64,000 bases of DNA, taken from Aurantiacibacter rhizosphaerae (GTDB taxonomy: Bacteria; Pseudomonadota; Alphaproteobacteria; Sphingomonadales; Sphingomonadaceae). Shown piece after piece: positions 29,243 through 38,438 of this stretch. How positions within the stretch are numbered: position 1 is the first letter of the stretch; every line of letters begins with the position of its first letter. The stretch covers positions 186,001 through 250,000 of the forward strand of contig NZ_WUBR01000002.1 in assembly GCF_009807005.1 (NCBI RefSeq). The letters are read 5' to 3'. The translations under genes and the position numbers were made by a program. The notes under the pieces were generated by a model, which was not told the origin of the DNA, searched no databases, and was given only the letters and a program-made list of their open reading frames with translations.

Positions 29243-29800
29243 TTACCTGACGCGTTCTACCCTCACGGACCGCTGGCTATCGTAAGTCATCAGGAAACTG
29301 CCGAGAGCGGCGCGATCGATTTCCACCTGATCGCCGGGTTTGGGCGGCCGATAGGCAAAGGGCACGCTTTCCGTGAACACCCACTGCGCACCGTCATCCA
29401 GCGTGAAAAGATAAACACCGCGCTGCCGCTCTGACACGGCGCGCACGCGGGCGCGCAGTTCGTCAATCTGGCCGGCGGGCGCTTCGAAGCGATCCGCGGT
29501 ACGGACATTTTCGCTACCGAAACCCGATGGACCAGAATTTGAGAGAGGAGCGCCGCGGCCAGCCTGCGGCGCAGGCATTTCGCCCGGCACCGCGCTGCGC
29601 GCTTGTCCGCCTGCTGCACGGATGTTGTTGTCATAACAGGCAAGGCGCGCAGTCGCATCGTCAATCTGGGCGCAGTTGCGCAGGATATTGAGCACGATAG
29701 CATCGTCCACCTGCGCCGCAGCCGGGCTGGAAAGCAGCGCCAGGGAAAGGCTGGCGGCCGTGATGGACAAAGTGGTCTTGTGGGCGCGAAACGCGATCAT
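29243..29800 (-). CDS. secreted protein of unknown function
   Basis: A 185-residue protein with a signal peptide ending near AAAQ-VDD (about residue 30). The mature start has the pattern ILRNCAQIDDATARLACYD, with two Cys that could form a disulphide. This resembles the N-terminal motif of many small proteobacterial periplasmic proteins, including type VI secretion TagO-like ones, but no such system is nearby. A Pro/Gly-rich linker and a C-terminal beta-rich part (about 110-185) follow. It converges with the MarR-like gene 48 bases away and lies downstream of hppD on the same strand. Confidence 0.7.
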   Translation of the reverse strand: MIAFRAHKTTLSITAASLSLALLSSPAAAQVDDAIVLNILRNCAQIDDATARLACYDNNIRAAGGQARSAVPGEMPAPQAGRGAPLSNSGPSGFGSENVRTADRFEAPAGQIDELRARVRAVSERQRGVYLFTLDDGAQWVFTESVPFAYRPPKPGDQVEIDRAALGSFLMTYDSQRSVRVERVR

Positions 29801-29909
29801 GGTGTGGGGAAACTCCTCTCGTCAGCCGTTGTGATGGCGCGGAAGGCGTCACGGCGCAAGGGGGTTGCGAACCATCGCAAGCACTTGCCGCGCTTATCCC
29901 CCGGCGTCC

Positions 29910-31013
29910 CTAAACGCTTTTGGCGTCGCTGGCCTCCAGCACGCCGCGCCGAATCTGGTCCCGCTCCATGCTTTCGAACAGGGCCTTGAAGTTTCCTTCG
30001 CCGAACCCTTCATCACCCTTGCGCTGAATAAATTCGAAGAACACCGGCCCAACCTGCGCCTCTGCAAAAATCTGCAGCAGCAGGCGAGGGGAGCCGCCTT
30101 CGGTAGTGCCGTCCAGCAGGATGCCGCGCATTTTCAACTGGTCCACGTCTTCGCCATGATCGGGGAGGCGTTCGTCCAGCATCTCGTAATAGGTTTCCGG
30201 CGGCGCTGTCATGAAGGGCACGCCGAACTCTCTCAACCTGTCCCAAGCGGTGAGAAGATCGTCGCAAATCAGTGCGATATGCTGGATACCTTCACCGTTG
30301 AATTCGCGCAGGAACTCCTCGATCTGACCTTTCCCGCCTTCGCCTTCCTCGTTCAAAGGGATGCGGATCTTGCCGTCGGGCGCAGTAAGGGCCTTCGATG
30401 TCAGCCCCGTATATTCGCCCTTGATGTCGAAGAAACGGATTTCGCGGAAGTTGAACAGCGTTTCGTAGTAATCGGCCCAATAGGCCATCCGTCCGCCGTA
30501 TACGTTGTGCGTCAGGTGATCGATCACGTCGAAGCCGGCACCGGCAGGGTGGGGGTCGACACCGTCGAGATATTCGAAATCGATGTCGTATATCGAGAGG
30601 CCATTACCGTCTTCATCCGCATAGCGATCGATCAGGTAGACAATCGCGCCGCCGATGCCGCGAATGGCGGGGATACGCAGTTCCATCGGGCCCGTCTCGA
30701 CTTCGACCGGTTCTGCGCCGCGTGACAGCAATTCCTCATACGCCTTTGCGGCATTCTTCACACGGAAGCCCATGCCACAAGCAGATGCGCCGTGTTCGCG
30801 GGCGAAGAACCAGGCGGCGCTGCGCGGTTCGTAATTCAGGATTAGGTTGATCTGGCCCTGCCGCCAAAGCTGCACATCCTTGGACCGGTGCGAGGCGACA
30901 TGCTTAAAGCCCATCGCCCTGAACACAGGTTCTATCTTGCCTTTTTCAGGAGCGCAGAATTCGACAAATTCAAAGCCATCAAGGCCGATTGGATTTTCAA
31001 AGAGATCAGTCAT
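29910..31013 (-). CDS. hppD: 4-hydroxyphenylpyruvate dioxygenase
   Basis: Fe(II)-dependent enzyme that converts 4-hydroxyphenylpyruvate to homogentisate in tyrosine breakdown. The 367 residues carry two vicinal-oxygen-chelate domains and the iron ligands His166 (IDHLTHNVY), His245 (GIQHIALI) and Glu327 ([10 protein letters not shown]), with the closing helix GFGEGNF. ATG 31013 gives the family N-terminus [13 protein letters not shown]; a TTG at 31049 would add 12 unlikely residues. No other homogentisate-pathway gene is adjacent. It is divergent from the ftsB-like gene. Confidence 0.97.
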   Translation of the reverse strand: MTDLFENPIGLDGFEFVEFCAPEKGKIEPVFRAMGFKHVASHRSKDVQLWRQGQINLILNYEPRSAAWFFAREHGASACGMGFRVKNAAKAYEELLSRGAEPVEVETGPMELRIPAIRGIGGAIVYLIDRYADEDGNGLSIYDIDFEYLDGVDPHPAGAGFDVIDHLTHNVYGGRMAYWADYYETLFNFREIRFFDIKGEYTGLTSKALTAPDGKIRIPLNEEGEGGKGQIEEFLREFNGEGIQHIALICDDLLTAWDRLREFGVPFMTAPPETYYEMLDERLPDHGEDVDQLKMRGILLDGTTEGGSPRLLLQIFAEAQVGPVFFEFIQRKGDEGFGEGNFKALFESMERDQIRRGVLEASDAKSV

Positions 31014-31132
31014 AGTTTCATATGTAACCTGATTTACGGCCGTGCGCAATATGCAATCAATTCGTCAAACAATCCGCAAGTTCCGGCACAACACGCTTGA
31101 ATCCGTGAGGTGTTTGTGATTCAAGCTGACCC

Positions 31133-31447
31133 ATGAACCGGCCCCGCAAGGATATAGTCAGAGAGCGCGTCATGAACGCTGCCGCATTGCTTGTCCTGAT
31201 GCTGGTGGGCGGGCTTGCGCTGATCGGTCCGTCTGGCCTTCTTACCTGGGGGGAGCAGGCGTCTCGCCTGAGCGATCATGAAAAGCGCATTGCTCAGTTG
31301 CAGGAACGCGGCGCTGAGCTGGAAAACCGTGTTGCGCTGCTGGACCCGAACAATGTCGATCCGGATTTTGCATCCGAACTGGTTCGCGGCAATCTGAACG
31401 TGGTTCATCCTGACGAATACGTTGTCGAGCTGGAGCCGATTGAGTAG
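31133..31447 (+). CDS. FtsB/DivIC septum-formation initiator family
   Basis: A 104-residue single-pass membrane protein. It has a short cytoplasmic start, one membrane helix (about 15-35) and a coiled coil (about 45-75, with leucines in heptads), followed by LDPNNVDPDFASELVRGNLNVVHPDEYV. That tail is typical of alphaproteobacterial FtsB-like proteins placed before pdhA. It likely joins the FtsQLB divisome complex. It lies 151 bases upstream of pdhA on the same strand. Confidence 0.88.
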   Translation: MNRPRKDIVRERVMNAAALLVLMLVGGLALIGPSGLLTWGEQASRLSDHEKRIAQLQERGAELENRVALLDPNNVDPDFASELVRGNLNVVHPDEYVVELEPIE

Positions 31448-31598
31448 CAAATGCTGCTTTTGGCACGCGGCCAAAACAATTTTCACCAGATAGGTTATTT
31501 TCTGAGGTGCGGCGTTGCCAGTGGAACGCAAGCGCGCTTATAGACTTTGGTTATGAACAACCGGCGCCAATAAATGGCGCGAACCAGGGGATTGCAAC

Positions 31599-32705
31599 TT
31601 GGCCAAAGCCTCCGCTTCCGGGAACGGAAAAAGCAACAAAGCTCCAGCACCCAGCGCTGCATCAGAAAATCCGGATAGCGAAGAAAACTTCGCGCTGAGG
31701 ACGTTGCAGGAATCGCTGGACAAGCAGAAACGCTTTGAGGCCAGCCAAGAGCAGTTGATGCATTTTTACGAGCAGATGCTGCTGATCCGCCGGTTCGAGG
31801 AAAAGGCCGGACAGCTTTACGGGCTGGGCCTGATCGGTGGTTTCTGTCACCTGTATATCGGCCAGGAAGCCGTCGCCATCGGCTTGCAAAGCGCGCTGGA
31901 TAATGATCGCGACAGCGTGATCACCGGGTATAGAGATCATGGCCACATGCTGGCCTATGGCATTGATCCCAAAGTAATTATGGCCGAATTGACGGGCCGG
32001 GCTGCAGGCATTTCCAAGGGCAAGGGCGGCTCCATGCACATGTTCAGCACGGAGCATAAGTTCTATGGCGGGCACGGCATCGTGGGCGCGCAGGTATCGT
32101 TGGGCGGCGGCCTGGCCTTTGCTCACAAATACAATGAAGACGGCGGCCTGTGCCTTGCCTATTTCGGTGATGGCGCGGCCAACCAGGGCCAGGTTTACGA
32201 AACCATGAACATGGCCGCCCTGTGGAACCTGCCAATCGTTTTCGTCGTGGAGAACAATCAATACGCCATGGGCACCGCGGTGAAACGCTCCAGCGCAGAA
32301 ACCGAATTCTATCGCCGCGGCACGGCATTTCGTATTCCCGGAATGGAAGTGAACGGCATGGATGTGCTGGAAGTGCGCCAAGCGGCAGAGATCGCCTTTG
32401 CCCATGTGCGCGAAGGCAACGGCCCGGTGCTGATGGAGTGCAACACATACCGCTATCGCGGCCATTCCATGTCGGACCCGGCAAAATATCGCACGCGTGA
32501 AGAGGTGCAGGACCAGCGCGAGCATAACGACCCCATCGAACGCATGAAAAAGCTTCTGGCTGAAAACGGTGTTGCAGAGGACAAGTTGAAAGAGATCGAC
32601 AAGGGCATTCGCGCCACCGTTTCCGAGGCAGCCGATTTTGCAGAAAGCTCTCCCGAGCCGGAGCCAGGCGAACTCTACACCGATGTTCTGGTAGGGGAGT
32701 ACTGA
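31599..32705 (+). CDS. pdhA: pyruvate dehydrogenase E1 component, alpha subunit
   Basis: With the beta subunit it decarboxylates pyruvate and passes the acetyl group to lipoyl-E2. The 368 residues include the thiamine-diphosphate motif GDGAANQGQVYETMNMAALWN ending near ENNQYAMGT, and the phosphorylation-loop region RYRGHSMSDPAKYRT. The best start is TTG 31599, giving MAKASASGNGK, with AGGGG eight bases upstream; the next ATG (31754) would delete conserved sequence. Three bases separate it from pdhB, so the pair is co-translated. The E2 gene is not in the window. Confidence 0.96.
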   Translation: MAKASASGNGKSNKAPAPSAASENPDSEENFALRTLQESLDKQKRFEASQEQLMHFYEQMLLIRRFEEKAGQLYGLGLIGGFCHLYIGQEAVAIGLQSALDNDRDSVITGYRDHGHMLAYGIDPKVIMAELTGRAAGISKGKGGSMHMFSTEHKFYGGHGIVGAQVSLGGGLAFAHKYNEDGGLCLAYFGDGAANQGQVYETMNMAALWNLPIVFVVENNQYAMGTAVKRSSAETEFYRRGTAFRIPGMEVNGMDVLEVRQAAEIAFAHVREGNGPVLMECNTYRYRGHSMSDPAKYRTREEVQDQREHNDPIERMKKLLAENGVAEDKLKEIDKGIRATVSEAADFAESSPEPEPGELYTDVLVGEY

Positions 32706-32708
32706 GGC

Positions 32709-34124
32709 ATGCCAATCGAACTCAAGATGCCCGCCCTTTCGCCCACCATGGAAGAGGGCACGCTGGCCAAATGGATGGTGAAGGAAGGTGACACGGTTTC
32801 CGCCGGTGACGTTCTGGCCGAGATCGAGACGGACAAGGCCACGATGGAATTCGAATCCATCGACGAAGGCACCGTTGGCAAGATCCTGGTGGCCGAAGGT
32901 ACGGAAGAAGTGAAAGTCGGCACCGTCATCGCCATTCTGGCGGCTGAGGGTGAGGACGCTTCCGATATCGAAGCGCCTTCTGGTGATGCCTCTGCGGATG
33001 ATGCGTCTGCGGCGTCTGATGAGGTTGAAGACGTGCCCGGTGAGGGCAAGGACGTGGGCCGCGAAGGCAACCCGCTGGATATCGACAAGCCCGCTGCCAA
33101 ACCGCGCGCAGACGATCCGGAAATCCCCGCTGGCACCAATATGGTGAAGCTGACCGTCCGCGAAGCCTTGCGCGATGCCATGGCCGAGGAAATGCGGTTG
33201 GACGATCGCATCTTCGTGATGGGCGAAGAAGTCGCCGAGTATCAGGGCGCCTACAAGGTTACGCAGGGCCTGCTGGACGAATTCGGTCCCAAGCGCGTGA
33301 TCGATACGCCGATCACCGAATATGGTTTTGCCGGCATCGGCACGGGCGCCGCGATGGGCGGCCTGCGCCCTGTGGTTGAGTTCATGACGTTCAACTTCGC
33401 CATGCAAGCCATTGATCACATTATCAATTCTGCTGCGAAGACCAATTACATGTCGGGCGGCCAGATGCGTTGCCCGGTCGTGTTCCGTGGCCCGAACGGC
33501 GCGGCCAGCCGCGTGGGCGCGCAGCACAGCCAGAACTATGGCCCCTGGTATGCCAGCGTACCGGGCCTCATTGTGATTGCGCCTTATGACGCATCGGATG
33601 CCAAGGGTTTGCTGAAAGCCGCCATCCGCAGTGACGATCCGGTGGTCTTCCTGGAAAACGAACTGGTCTATGGCCAGAATTTTGAGGTTGCCCAGTTGGA
33701 CGATCACGTCCTGCCGATCGGCAAGGCGCGGATCATGCGTGAGGGTAGCGATGTGACGATCGTGTCTTACTCAATCGCCGTGGGCGTTGCGCTGGAGGCG
33801 GCAAAGGAATTGGCAGAGCAGGGCATCGATGCCGAGGTGATCGATCTTCGCACGCTGCGTCCGCTGGATACCGAAACCATTCTTGAAAGCCTGGCGAAAA
33901 CCAATCGCGTGGTGATTGCCGAAGAGGGATGGCCCACCTGTTCCATCGCTTCCGAAGTTGTCGCGGTTTGCATGGAGCAGGGCTTTGACAACCTCGATGC
34001 ACCGGTGCTGCGCGTGTGTAACGAGGATGTGCCGCTGCCTTATGCCGCGAATCTGGAAAAGCTGGCTCTGATTGACAAGGACCGCGTCGTGGCGGCCTGC
34101 AAGAAGGTCACCTACTCCGAATAA
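32709..34124 (+). CDS. pdhB: pyruvate dehydrogenase E1 beta with N-terminal lipoyl domain
   Basis: A 471-residue fusion. Residues 1-78 are a biotinyl/lipoyl domain with the lipoylated Lys43 in ETDKATMEF. An acidic Ala/Asp/Ser linker (about 80-140) follows, then the transketolase-like E1-beta domain with [18 protein letters not shown] and the C-terminal transketolase region. A lipoyl domain on E1-beta is known in several alphaproteobacteria and lets E1 carry its own swinging arm. It is translationally linked to pdhA. Confidence 0.96.
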   Translation: MPIELKMPALSPTMEEGTLAKWMVKEGDTVSAGDVLAEIETDKATMEFESIDEGTVGKILVAEGTEEVKVGTVIAILAAEGEDASDIEAPSGDASADDASAASDEVEDVPGEGKDVGREGNPLDIDKPAAKPRADDPEIPAGTNMVKLTVREALRDAMAEEMRLDDRIFVMGEEVAEYQGAYKVTQGLLDEFGPKRVIDTPITEYGFAGIGTGAAMGGLRPVVEFMTFNFAMQAIDHIINSAAKTNYMSGGQMRCPVVFRGPNGAASRVGAQHSQNYGPWYASVPGLIVIAPYDASDAKGLLKAAIRSDDPVVFLENELVYGQNFEVAQLDDHVLPIGKARIMREGSDVTIVSYSIAVGVALEAAKELAEQGIDAEVIDLRTLRPLDTETILESLAKTNRVVIAEEGWPTCSIASEVVAVCMEQGFDNLDAPVLRVCNEDVPLPYAANLEKLALIDKDRVVAACKKVTYSE

Positions 34125-34135
34125 GCCAACATGCA

Positions 34136-34167
34136 GATACGGCTGCCTTGCTGAAGGTGGCCGTATC
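34136..34167. terminator. two-part hairpin between convergent pdhB and TadE gene
   Basis: Eight perfect pairs (GATACGGC with GCCGTATC), a 2x2 internal loop and four further pairs (CCTT with AAGG) enclose a GCTG tetraloop. It lies 11 bases after pdhB and touches the stop codon of the convergent TadE-like gene. No U-run, so a bidirectional end structure is likely. Confidence 0.55.
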
Positions 34168-34864
34168 AGCTGGCCGTGGTGTAGCTGATACCCTGATATG
34201 CGTCGCAGGCTGCAACCGGATCGGCAGGGCCCGATGTGGGCTGATATACCTTCGACAGATCCCGGTCAGCGCGCACGGAGAAGCTGGCAACGGCATTCAC
34301 CGTGCCGGACCCAAAGGCGAAGGGCTCACCAATAATCGCCTGATAATCGTAGCTAATCTCTACGAACATGACGGCATCATCTTCAAAAGCGATAACCTCT
34401 TCGCCGGCAGGCCCCATGCCGGGAAAATCATTCGCGCTTTTGCCGTCCCCTGTCAGGCCATAGGAGCTCGTGTGGTTCTTCATGCCCACGCAGCGTTGCC
34501 AGTGGATGTACTGCTGATCCGCCGTGCCGGGCACAACTTCCAGGCTGCTGAGGATCACGCGGCCGTGTTCGAACAGATCGATGGCTTCGCCCCCCTGAAG
34601 ATGGGCGCCGAAAAACAGATCGTTGATGTCCGCCTCATAAATCTTGCGATTTTCCAGCATTGATTGATCGCCTATGCGCGATGCATTGTCCGCAATCAGA
34701 TTGGCCAGCTGCGTCACCTTCATCTGCACCAGCACGCGGTTGGAAACTTCCAAGCCCATCAGGCCCACCGATAACAGGAAAGGGAATACGAGCGCGAATT
34801 CCGTCATCGCGACCCCGGCGGTATCGCGGCGTAAACGTGCGGCAAGGCGGGCGATCATACGCAA
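34166..34864 (-). CDS. TadE-like pseudopilin (triad B, third gene)
   Basis: A 232-residue protein with the TadE N-terminal pattern: a basic start, then TAG followed by VAMTEFAL and a single membrane helix (about 18-40). The Gly with Glu at +5 fits cleavage by a TadV-type prepilin peptidase. The periplasmic remainder has Cys near 125 and 218, which could bridge. It overlaps the upstream TadE gene by ten bases and is last in its operon. Its role as a minor pilin or envelope protein is inference from the family. Confidence 0.82.
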   Translation of the reverse strand: MRMIARLAARLRRDTAGVAMTEFALVFPFLLSVGLMGLEVSNRVLVQMKVTQLANLIADNASRIGDQSMLENRKIYEADINDLFFGAHLQGGEAIDLFEHGRVILSSLEVVPGTADQQYIHWQRCVGMKNHTSSYGLTGDGKSANDFPGMGPAGEEVIAFEDDAVMFVEISYDYQAIIGEPFAFGSGTVNAVASFSVRADRDLSKVYQPTSGPADPVAACDAYQGISYTTAS

Positions 34865-35460
34865 TTCCTCGTCACCACTTTGTTTTCCTGCAAACGGAAG
34901 GGCTGGTTGCGCAGCAGCGTTTTGGCCTTCACCGTGACATCCTGATCCAGATTGATCAGGCGGGCGAGGGGGAAGGCGCGATCATATGTCGCGGACACTT
35001 CATACAACACCGCATCGCGCGCACCGCTGCTGTTGTTTTGCGAGCGGTCGGAATCCCAGTGGCCATTGCCGTTCACATCAACGAACACCTCGTTGTTGTT
35101 GCACGCGCCGTCGCCATTGGTGTCTGTAAACTCCTCAGCCTGCCCCACATCGGTGTAATTCGTGTAGGCGCTGCGCTTGAAGACCATGGTGGCGCCGGGC
35201 ACCACATCGTGCACCATTGATTTAACGCGCTTATCCAGCGCGGCGGGATTGTTCACGAAAGCCTCGGTGGTCGAATCGCGAGCGGCACTCAGCACCGCGC
35301 CTTCGATGATGTTCTTTGCATACATATTGTACGACAGATCGAAGAGGCCCATCAGCGTCAGCGCGAGGGCAGGGGCGATCAAGGCGAATTCCGTCACGGT
35401 AACGCCGCGCTCGTCATGCCAAAGGGAGGTGAGCCAAAGGGAGGGGAGGGTGCAGCGCAT
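34855..35460 (-). CDS. TadE-like pseudopilin with calcium-binding-type loops (triad B, second)
   Basis: A 201-residue protein. After a short basic segment (HDERG) comes VTVTEFALIAPALALTLMG, a TadE membrane helix with Glu at +5. About residues 105-130 contain two loops, DTNGDGACNNNE and DVNGNGHWDSD, that look like EF-hand or dockerin calcium sites. ATG 35460 is chosen because its A is shared with the stop of the upstream gene (TGATG). The downstream TadE gene begins inside its end. The likely location is the inner membrane or periplasm. Confidence 0.82.
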   Translation of the reverse strand: MRCTLPSLWLTSLWHDERGVTVTEFALIAPALALTLMGLFDLSYNMYAKNIIEGAVLSAARDSTTEAFVNNPAALDKRVKSMVHDVVPGATMVFKRSAYTNYTDVGQAEEFTDTNGDGACNNNEVFVDVNGNGHWDSDRSQNNSSGARDAVLYEVSATYDRAFPLARLINLDQDVTVKAKTLLRNQPFRLQENKVVTRNCV

Positions 35461-37385
35461 CACTGGGTGATCCGCAATTCGCTCATTGCGCGGGCGATGG
35501 CTTCGAAGGCATCGTTCAACTCTTCGGCATTCGATGCCTCGAAGGATCGGCCGGGGCCTGCGCATTGTGTCATCAAATCGGTGAGGCCCGTGCCGAATGC
35601 CACCACCCACACTGTGATGTTGCGGTTCTTCACCTGCTCGCATGCGACGCCAAAACGGTTTTCCACCACCTGCGCCAATGTATCGCTGGAGGTGTCGGGA
35701 TCCCAGCGGCGCCGGTCCAGCCCGTCTACGCCGTAAACACCATAGGCAAGGTCATAGGGTTCGGTCTGCCCGTCGGTCAGCCAGATCATGTGGCGCGCAC
35801 GTTGCTGGCCGTCAGGATCGGCGTTTTCACCGGCAAAGATGCCCGTGGGCGACAGCAGGCGTCCACCCCAGATCATGCCGATATCGTGATAGGTCGCGCC
35901 GAAGGGTTCGAGCGTGTCGAGGTAGTTATTCAGCTCATCGCTGCTCATTTCCTGCAACTTCTGCGCGCGCGCCGGACAGTCGGAGAACCACCAGGTGCCA
36001 GTATCGACATACTCGTCGATCGTGCGCACTTTTTTCGTTTCGAAAACTCCGCTGTCGTCGTGCTTGATTTTACGCACGTAGATTTCCTCAGGATAGCGCG
36101 GGCGCCACTGGGTGGAGGGGTTGCCGGCGCTGGGCACCAGATCGATATCGAGATCCAGCGCACGGCTGAAATCGACATTGTCGTAATCCGCGATCTGGTA
36201 GGTATCGCGTTCCTCGATGCATCCTTCGGTTTCAGTGCGCCAATTGCTGACGCTGCGCGTGATCGGTCCGTAGAGCCACTGCGTGTTGTCGAAGGCCGGA
36301 ACTTCGGTCACTTCCTCGAATGTCTGTATGTAATTCGTATCGCTGGCCGACTGTACTTCGCAGGTCGTGCCGTTCCTGACCGTGCGATAGCGCGTTCCGT
36401 TCTGAACCCGCCTTTTGCCTTGAATATACAGAACTGCGGGGGGACTTTCCTGAAGCTGGGTATAGGGAAGGCCGTTATTGGTATCGGTATATGTCCAGGT
36501 GTTTTCGGGTTGGCTGCCGTTGCATTCATAGCTGGATCCGTCCAAAAACCCGAAAAAGTTGAAACTCGCTTTGTAGGTACTGACCGTAGTCCAAGGGGTG
36601 CGGCTTCCGCCGACAGATGTCCAGTTCCGGTTGTAGGTCACCCCGGCCGATCCATTGGGAATGAGAACCCCGGTTTTTTCGCGCCCCTGATAGGTCCACT
36701 CGTTTACTACCCAGTCATCCTTCAGCAGGTGGCCGACGTTCACATTGGTGGCGTAGGGCACGAAACCGTATCGGACCTGGGTGCTGGGCGCCTTGCCGCC
36801 TTCTACCTGGGCGTGAAAGTTGCGGATGGTCTGCTTGAGCGAGTCAAGACGTGACAGGCTGTCTCCCGGATTGGTGTGCCGCATGGAGCCTGTGGTATCG
36901 ACCACCATCATCACATCCAGATTGCTGAAATTGAGGACCGCCTCGCAATCGACGGAAATGTCCATCTTGGAATGGCCGAACACCTTCATCAGCGTGGTGG
37001 GAACGTCCACCGATGCCTTGCCCGAAATTGCGTAATCATTCTCCAGCGTCATGGAGAACTTGCGGCTTTTCGTGCCGTAGGTACCGTCGCGAAAATTGAT
37101 GTTGAAGAAGCGCTGTCCCGTGCTGGCCACATCGCTGGGTACGGAATTGTCCACCACAGCGCTGGCGCCCAGCCTTTGCCGCGCCGCCAGCACGCCGGCA
37201 TCGCAGGCCTGCTGCAACCGCACCTGCGCCAGATAGCCGCGCCCCATGTCCACGCCGCCCCCGATCAGGGCCAGCAGGGGAAACAGCGCTGCCGCCAGCA
37301 TCACCGCGACATTGCCGCCGGTATCACGGGCAAGGCGGGAGAGGAACGGCGCACCATGGTGCTGGGGAGGGCGGGAGGATGTCAT
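35460..37385 (-). CDS. TadG-like protein with von Willebrand A domain (triad B, first)
   Basis: A 641-residue protein. The N-terminal TadG pattern DTGGNVAVMLAAALFPLLAL has one membrane helix (about 24-46). An Ala-rich helical start precedes a von Willebrand A domain (about 145-630) with the metal site DTTGSM near residue 165. A large beta-rich insertion rich in Tyr, Trp and Thr interrupts the VWA domain. ATG 37385 is preferred over GTG 37400. No Glu at +5 is seen, so it is probably not a processed prepilin. It heads the second triad, overlapping the next TadE gene in TGATG. Confidence 0.82.
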   Translation of the reverse strand: MTSSRPPQHHGAPFLSRLARDTGGNVAVMLAAALFPLLALIGGGVDMGRGYLAQVRLQQACDAGVLAARQRLGASAVVDNSVPSDVASTGQRFFNINFRDGTYGTKSRKFSMTLENDYAISGKASVDVPTTLMKVFGHSKMDISVDCEAVLNFSNLDVMMVVDTTGSMRHTNPGDSLSRLDSLKQTIRNFHAQVEGGKAPSTQVRYGFVPYATNVNVGHLLKDDWVVNEWTYQGREKTGVLIPNGSAGVTYNRNWTSVGGSRTPWTTVSTYKASFNFFGFLDGSSYECNGSQPENTWTYTDTNNGLPYTQLQESPPAVLYIQGKRRVQNGTRYRTVRNGTTCEVQSASDTNYIQTFEEVTEVPAFDNTQWLYGPITRSVSNWRTETEGCIEERDTYQIADYDNVDFSRALDLDIDLVPSAGNPSTQWRPRYPEEIYVRKIKHDDSGVFETKKVRTIDEYVDTGTWWFSDCPARAQKLQEMSSDELNNYLDTLEPFGATYHDIGMIWGGRLLSPTGIFAGENADPDGQQRARHMIWLTDGQTEPYDLAYGVYGVDGLDRRRWDPDTSSDTLAQVVENRFGVACEQVKNRNITVWVVAFGTGLTDLMTQCAGPGRSFEASNAEELNDAFEAIARAMSELRITQ

Positions 37386-37494
37386 CACAGACCTCACCAC
37401 TAGGGCACAACCCTGATGCCAGCGTTGATGACCATGGTTAAGATATTCATGATCTGGCTTGGCAATCGCGCATCGCGCGGGCTGCAGCCCCGGA

Positions 37495-37935
37495 TCAGTT
37501 GTCCATCAGGAAGATGGGCCGGGTGTAGGTGACGAAGGGAAATTCAATGCCTGCAAATCCCAGGAAGCTGTCCAGCTGATAGGACATGACAACCTGCAGC
37601 TCCGTTGCTCCCGTCACGCGTTGCGTGCTGGCCGTCGTGATGGTGGCATTGATACGGTTCTGATCCAGCAAATAGGGCGCGCCCAGAGACTGATTTTCTG
37701 CCCAGGTCTCCAGCTGGGAATTCGATAACTCGTTGCCCGTCTGGTACTGCACCATCGCATAGCGTGCCACATCGGCGGAAACACCGCGCAGGGCATTGTA
37801 GTTCTGCATTGCCATGCCAACCTGCAAGACACCCACCAGCAGCAGCAGGAAAATCGGCGCGAGCAGCGCAAACTCCACGATCATTGCGCCGCTCTCGTCA
37901 CGCCTGATGCGAAGGAACATGGATTTGCTGATCAT
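37495..37935 (-). CDS. TadE-like pseudopilin (triad A, third gene)
   Basis: A 146-residue protein whose start has DESG followed by AMIVEFALLAPIFLLLLVG: the cleavage Gly, Glu at +5 and a single membrane helix of the TadE family. The rest is beta-rich with no Cys. It lies five bases after the preceding TadE gene. A 109-base gap separates it from triad B, which may contain a second promoter or simply a spacer. Confidence 0.82.
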   Translation of the reverse strand: MISKSMFLRIRRDESGAMIVEFALLAPIFLLLLVGVLQVGMAMQNYNALRGVSADVARYAMVQYQTGNELSNSQLETWAENQSLGAPYLLDQNRINATITTASTQRVTGATELQVVMSYQLDSFLGFAGIEFPFVTYTRPIFLMDN

Positions 37936-37940
37936 GGGAT

Positions 37941-38438
37941 TTATCCAACCTGCACGGTGCGATTGACGTCATAAGAAACGGCTGAACCAACGCCCCACTC
38001 CGCCCAGATGGGAGAGTAGGTATCGGTGATATCGATCTTGATGAACTTGTACCTGGTTCCGCTGCCGCAACCATCGGCATTGGTGATGTAATCGGTGGCA
38101 GTGCCGCAGCGATAAATGGGATCGACGTCGACAGTCACCGTGCCGCATCTCGCCTTGCCGTCCGATACGGTGGGCGTCGTCTTCCCGCACAGCGATGTCG
38201 CCACGATATCGCGCACGGTGTTGCGCGCAGCGGCATCCTCTGGCGCAACCGCGCGAACGACGGCGGCGGCTTCGGCCGCGGCGCTCTGCAGTTCGGTCTG
38301 GCGGGCAACCATCGCGCTCGCCTCAAAACCGCCCAGCGCCATCACCAGCAGCACCGGCGCGACGAAGGCAGTCTCGATCGCCATGGAGCCGTCTTCGTCC
38401 ATGCGAATGCGGGCGATGCGGGCAAGGGCGTTCATCAT
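37941..38438 (-). CDS. TadE-like pseudopilin (triad A, second gene)
   Basis: A 165-residue protein. DEDG followed by SMAIETAFVAPVLLVMALG gives the prepilin-type Gly and Glu at +5 and a membrane helix (about 17-40). Four cysteines in the periplasmic part (about 83-126) may form two disulphides. Its start overlaps the end of the upstream TadG-like gene by four bases (38435-38438), and the next gene follows after five bases, so the triad is one operon. Confidence 0.82.
   Translation of the reverse strand: MMNALARIARIRMDEDGSMAIETAFVAPVLLVMALGGFEASAMVARQTELQSAAAEAAAVVRAVAPEDAAARNTVRDIVATSLCGKTTPTVSDGKARCGTVTVDVDPIYRCGTATDYITNADGCGSGTRYKFIKIDITDTYSPIWAEWGVGSAVSYDVNRTVQVG

Noticed and set aside
31662-33707. 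Long open frame (about 680 codons) on the minus strand opposite pdhA and pdhB
   Set aside because: It lies wholly antisense to two certain genes, is rich in His, Arg and Gln as expected from codon shadows in GC-rich DNA, and has no recognisable domain.
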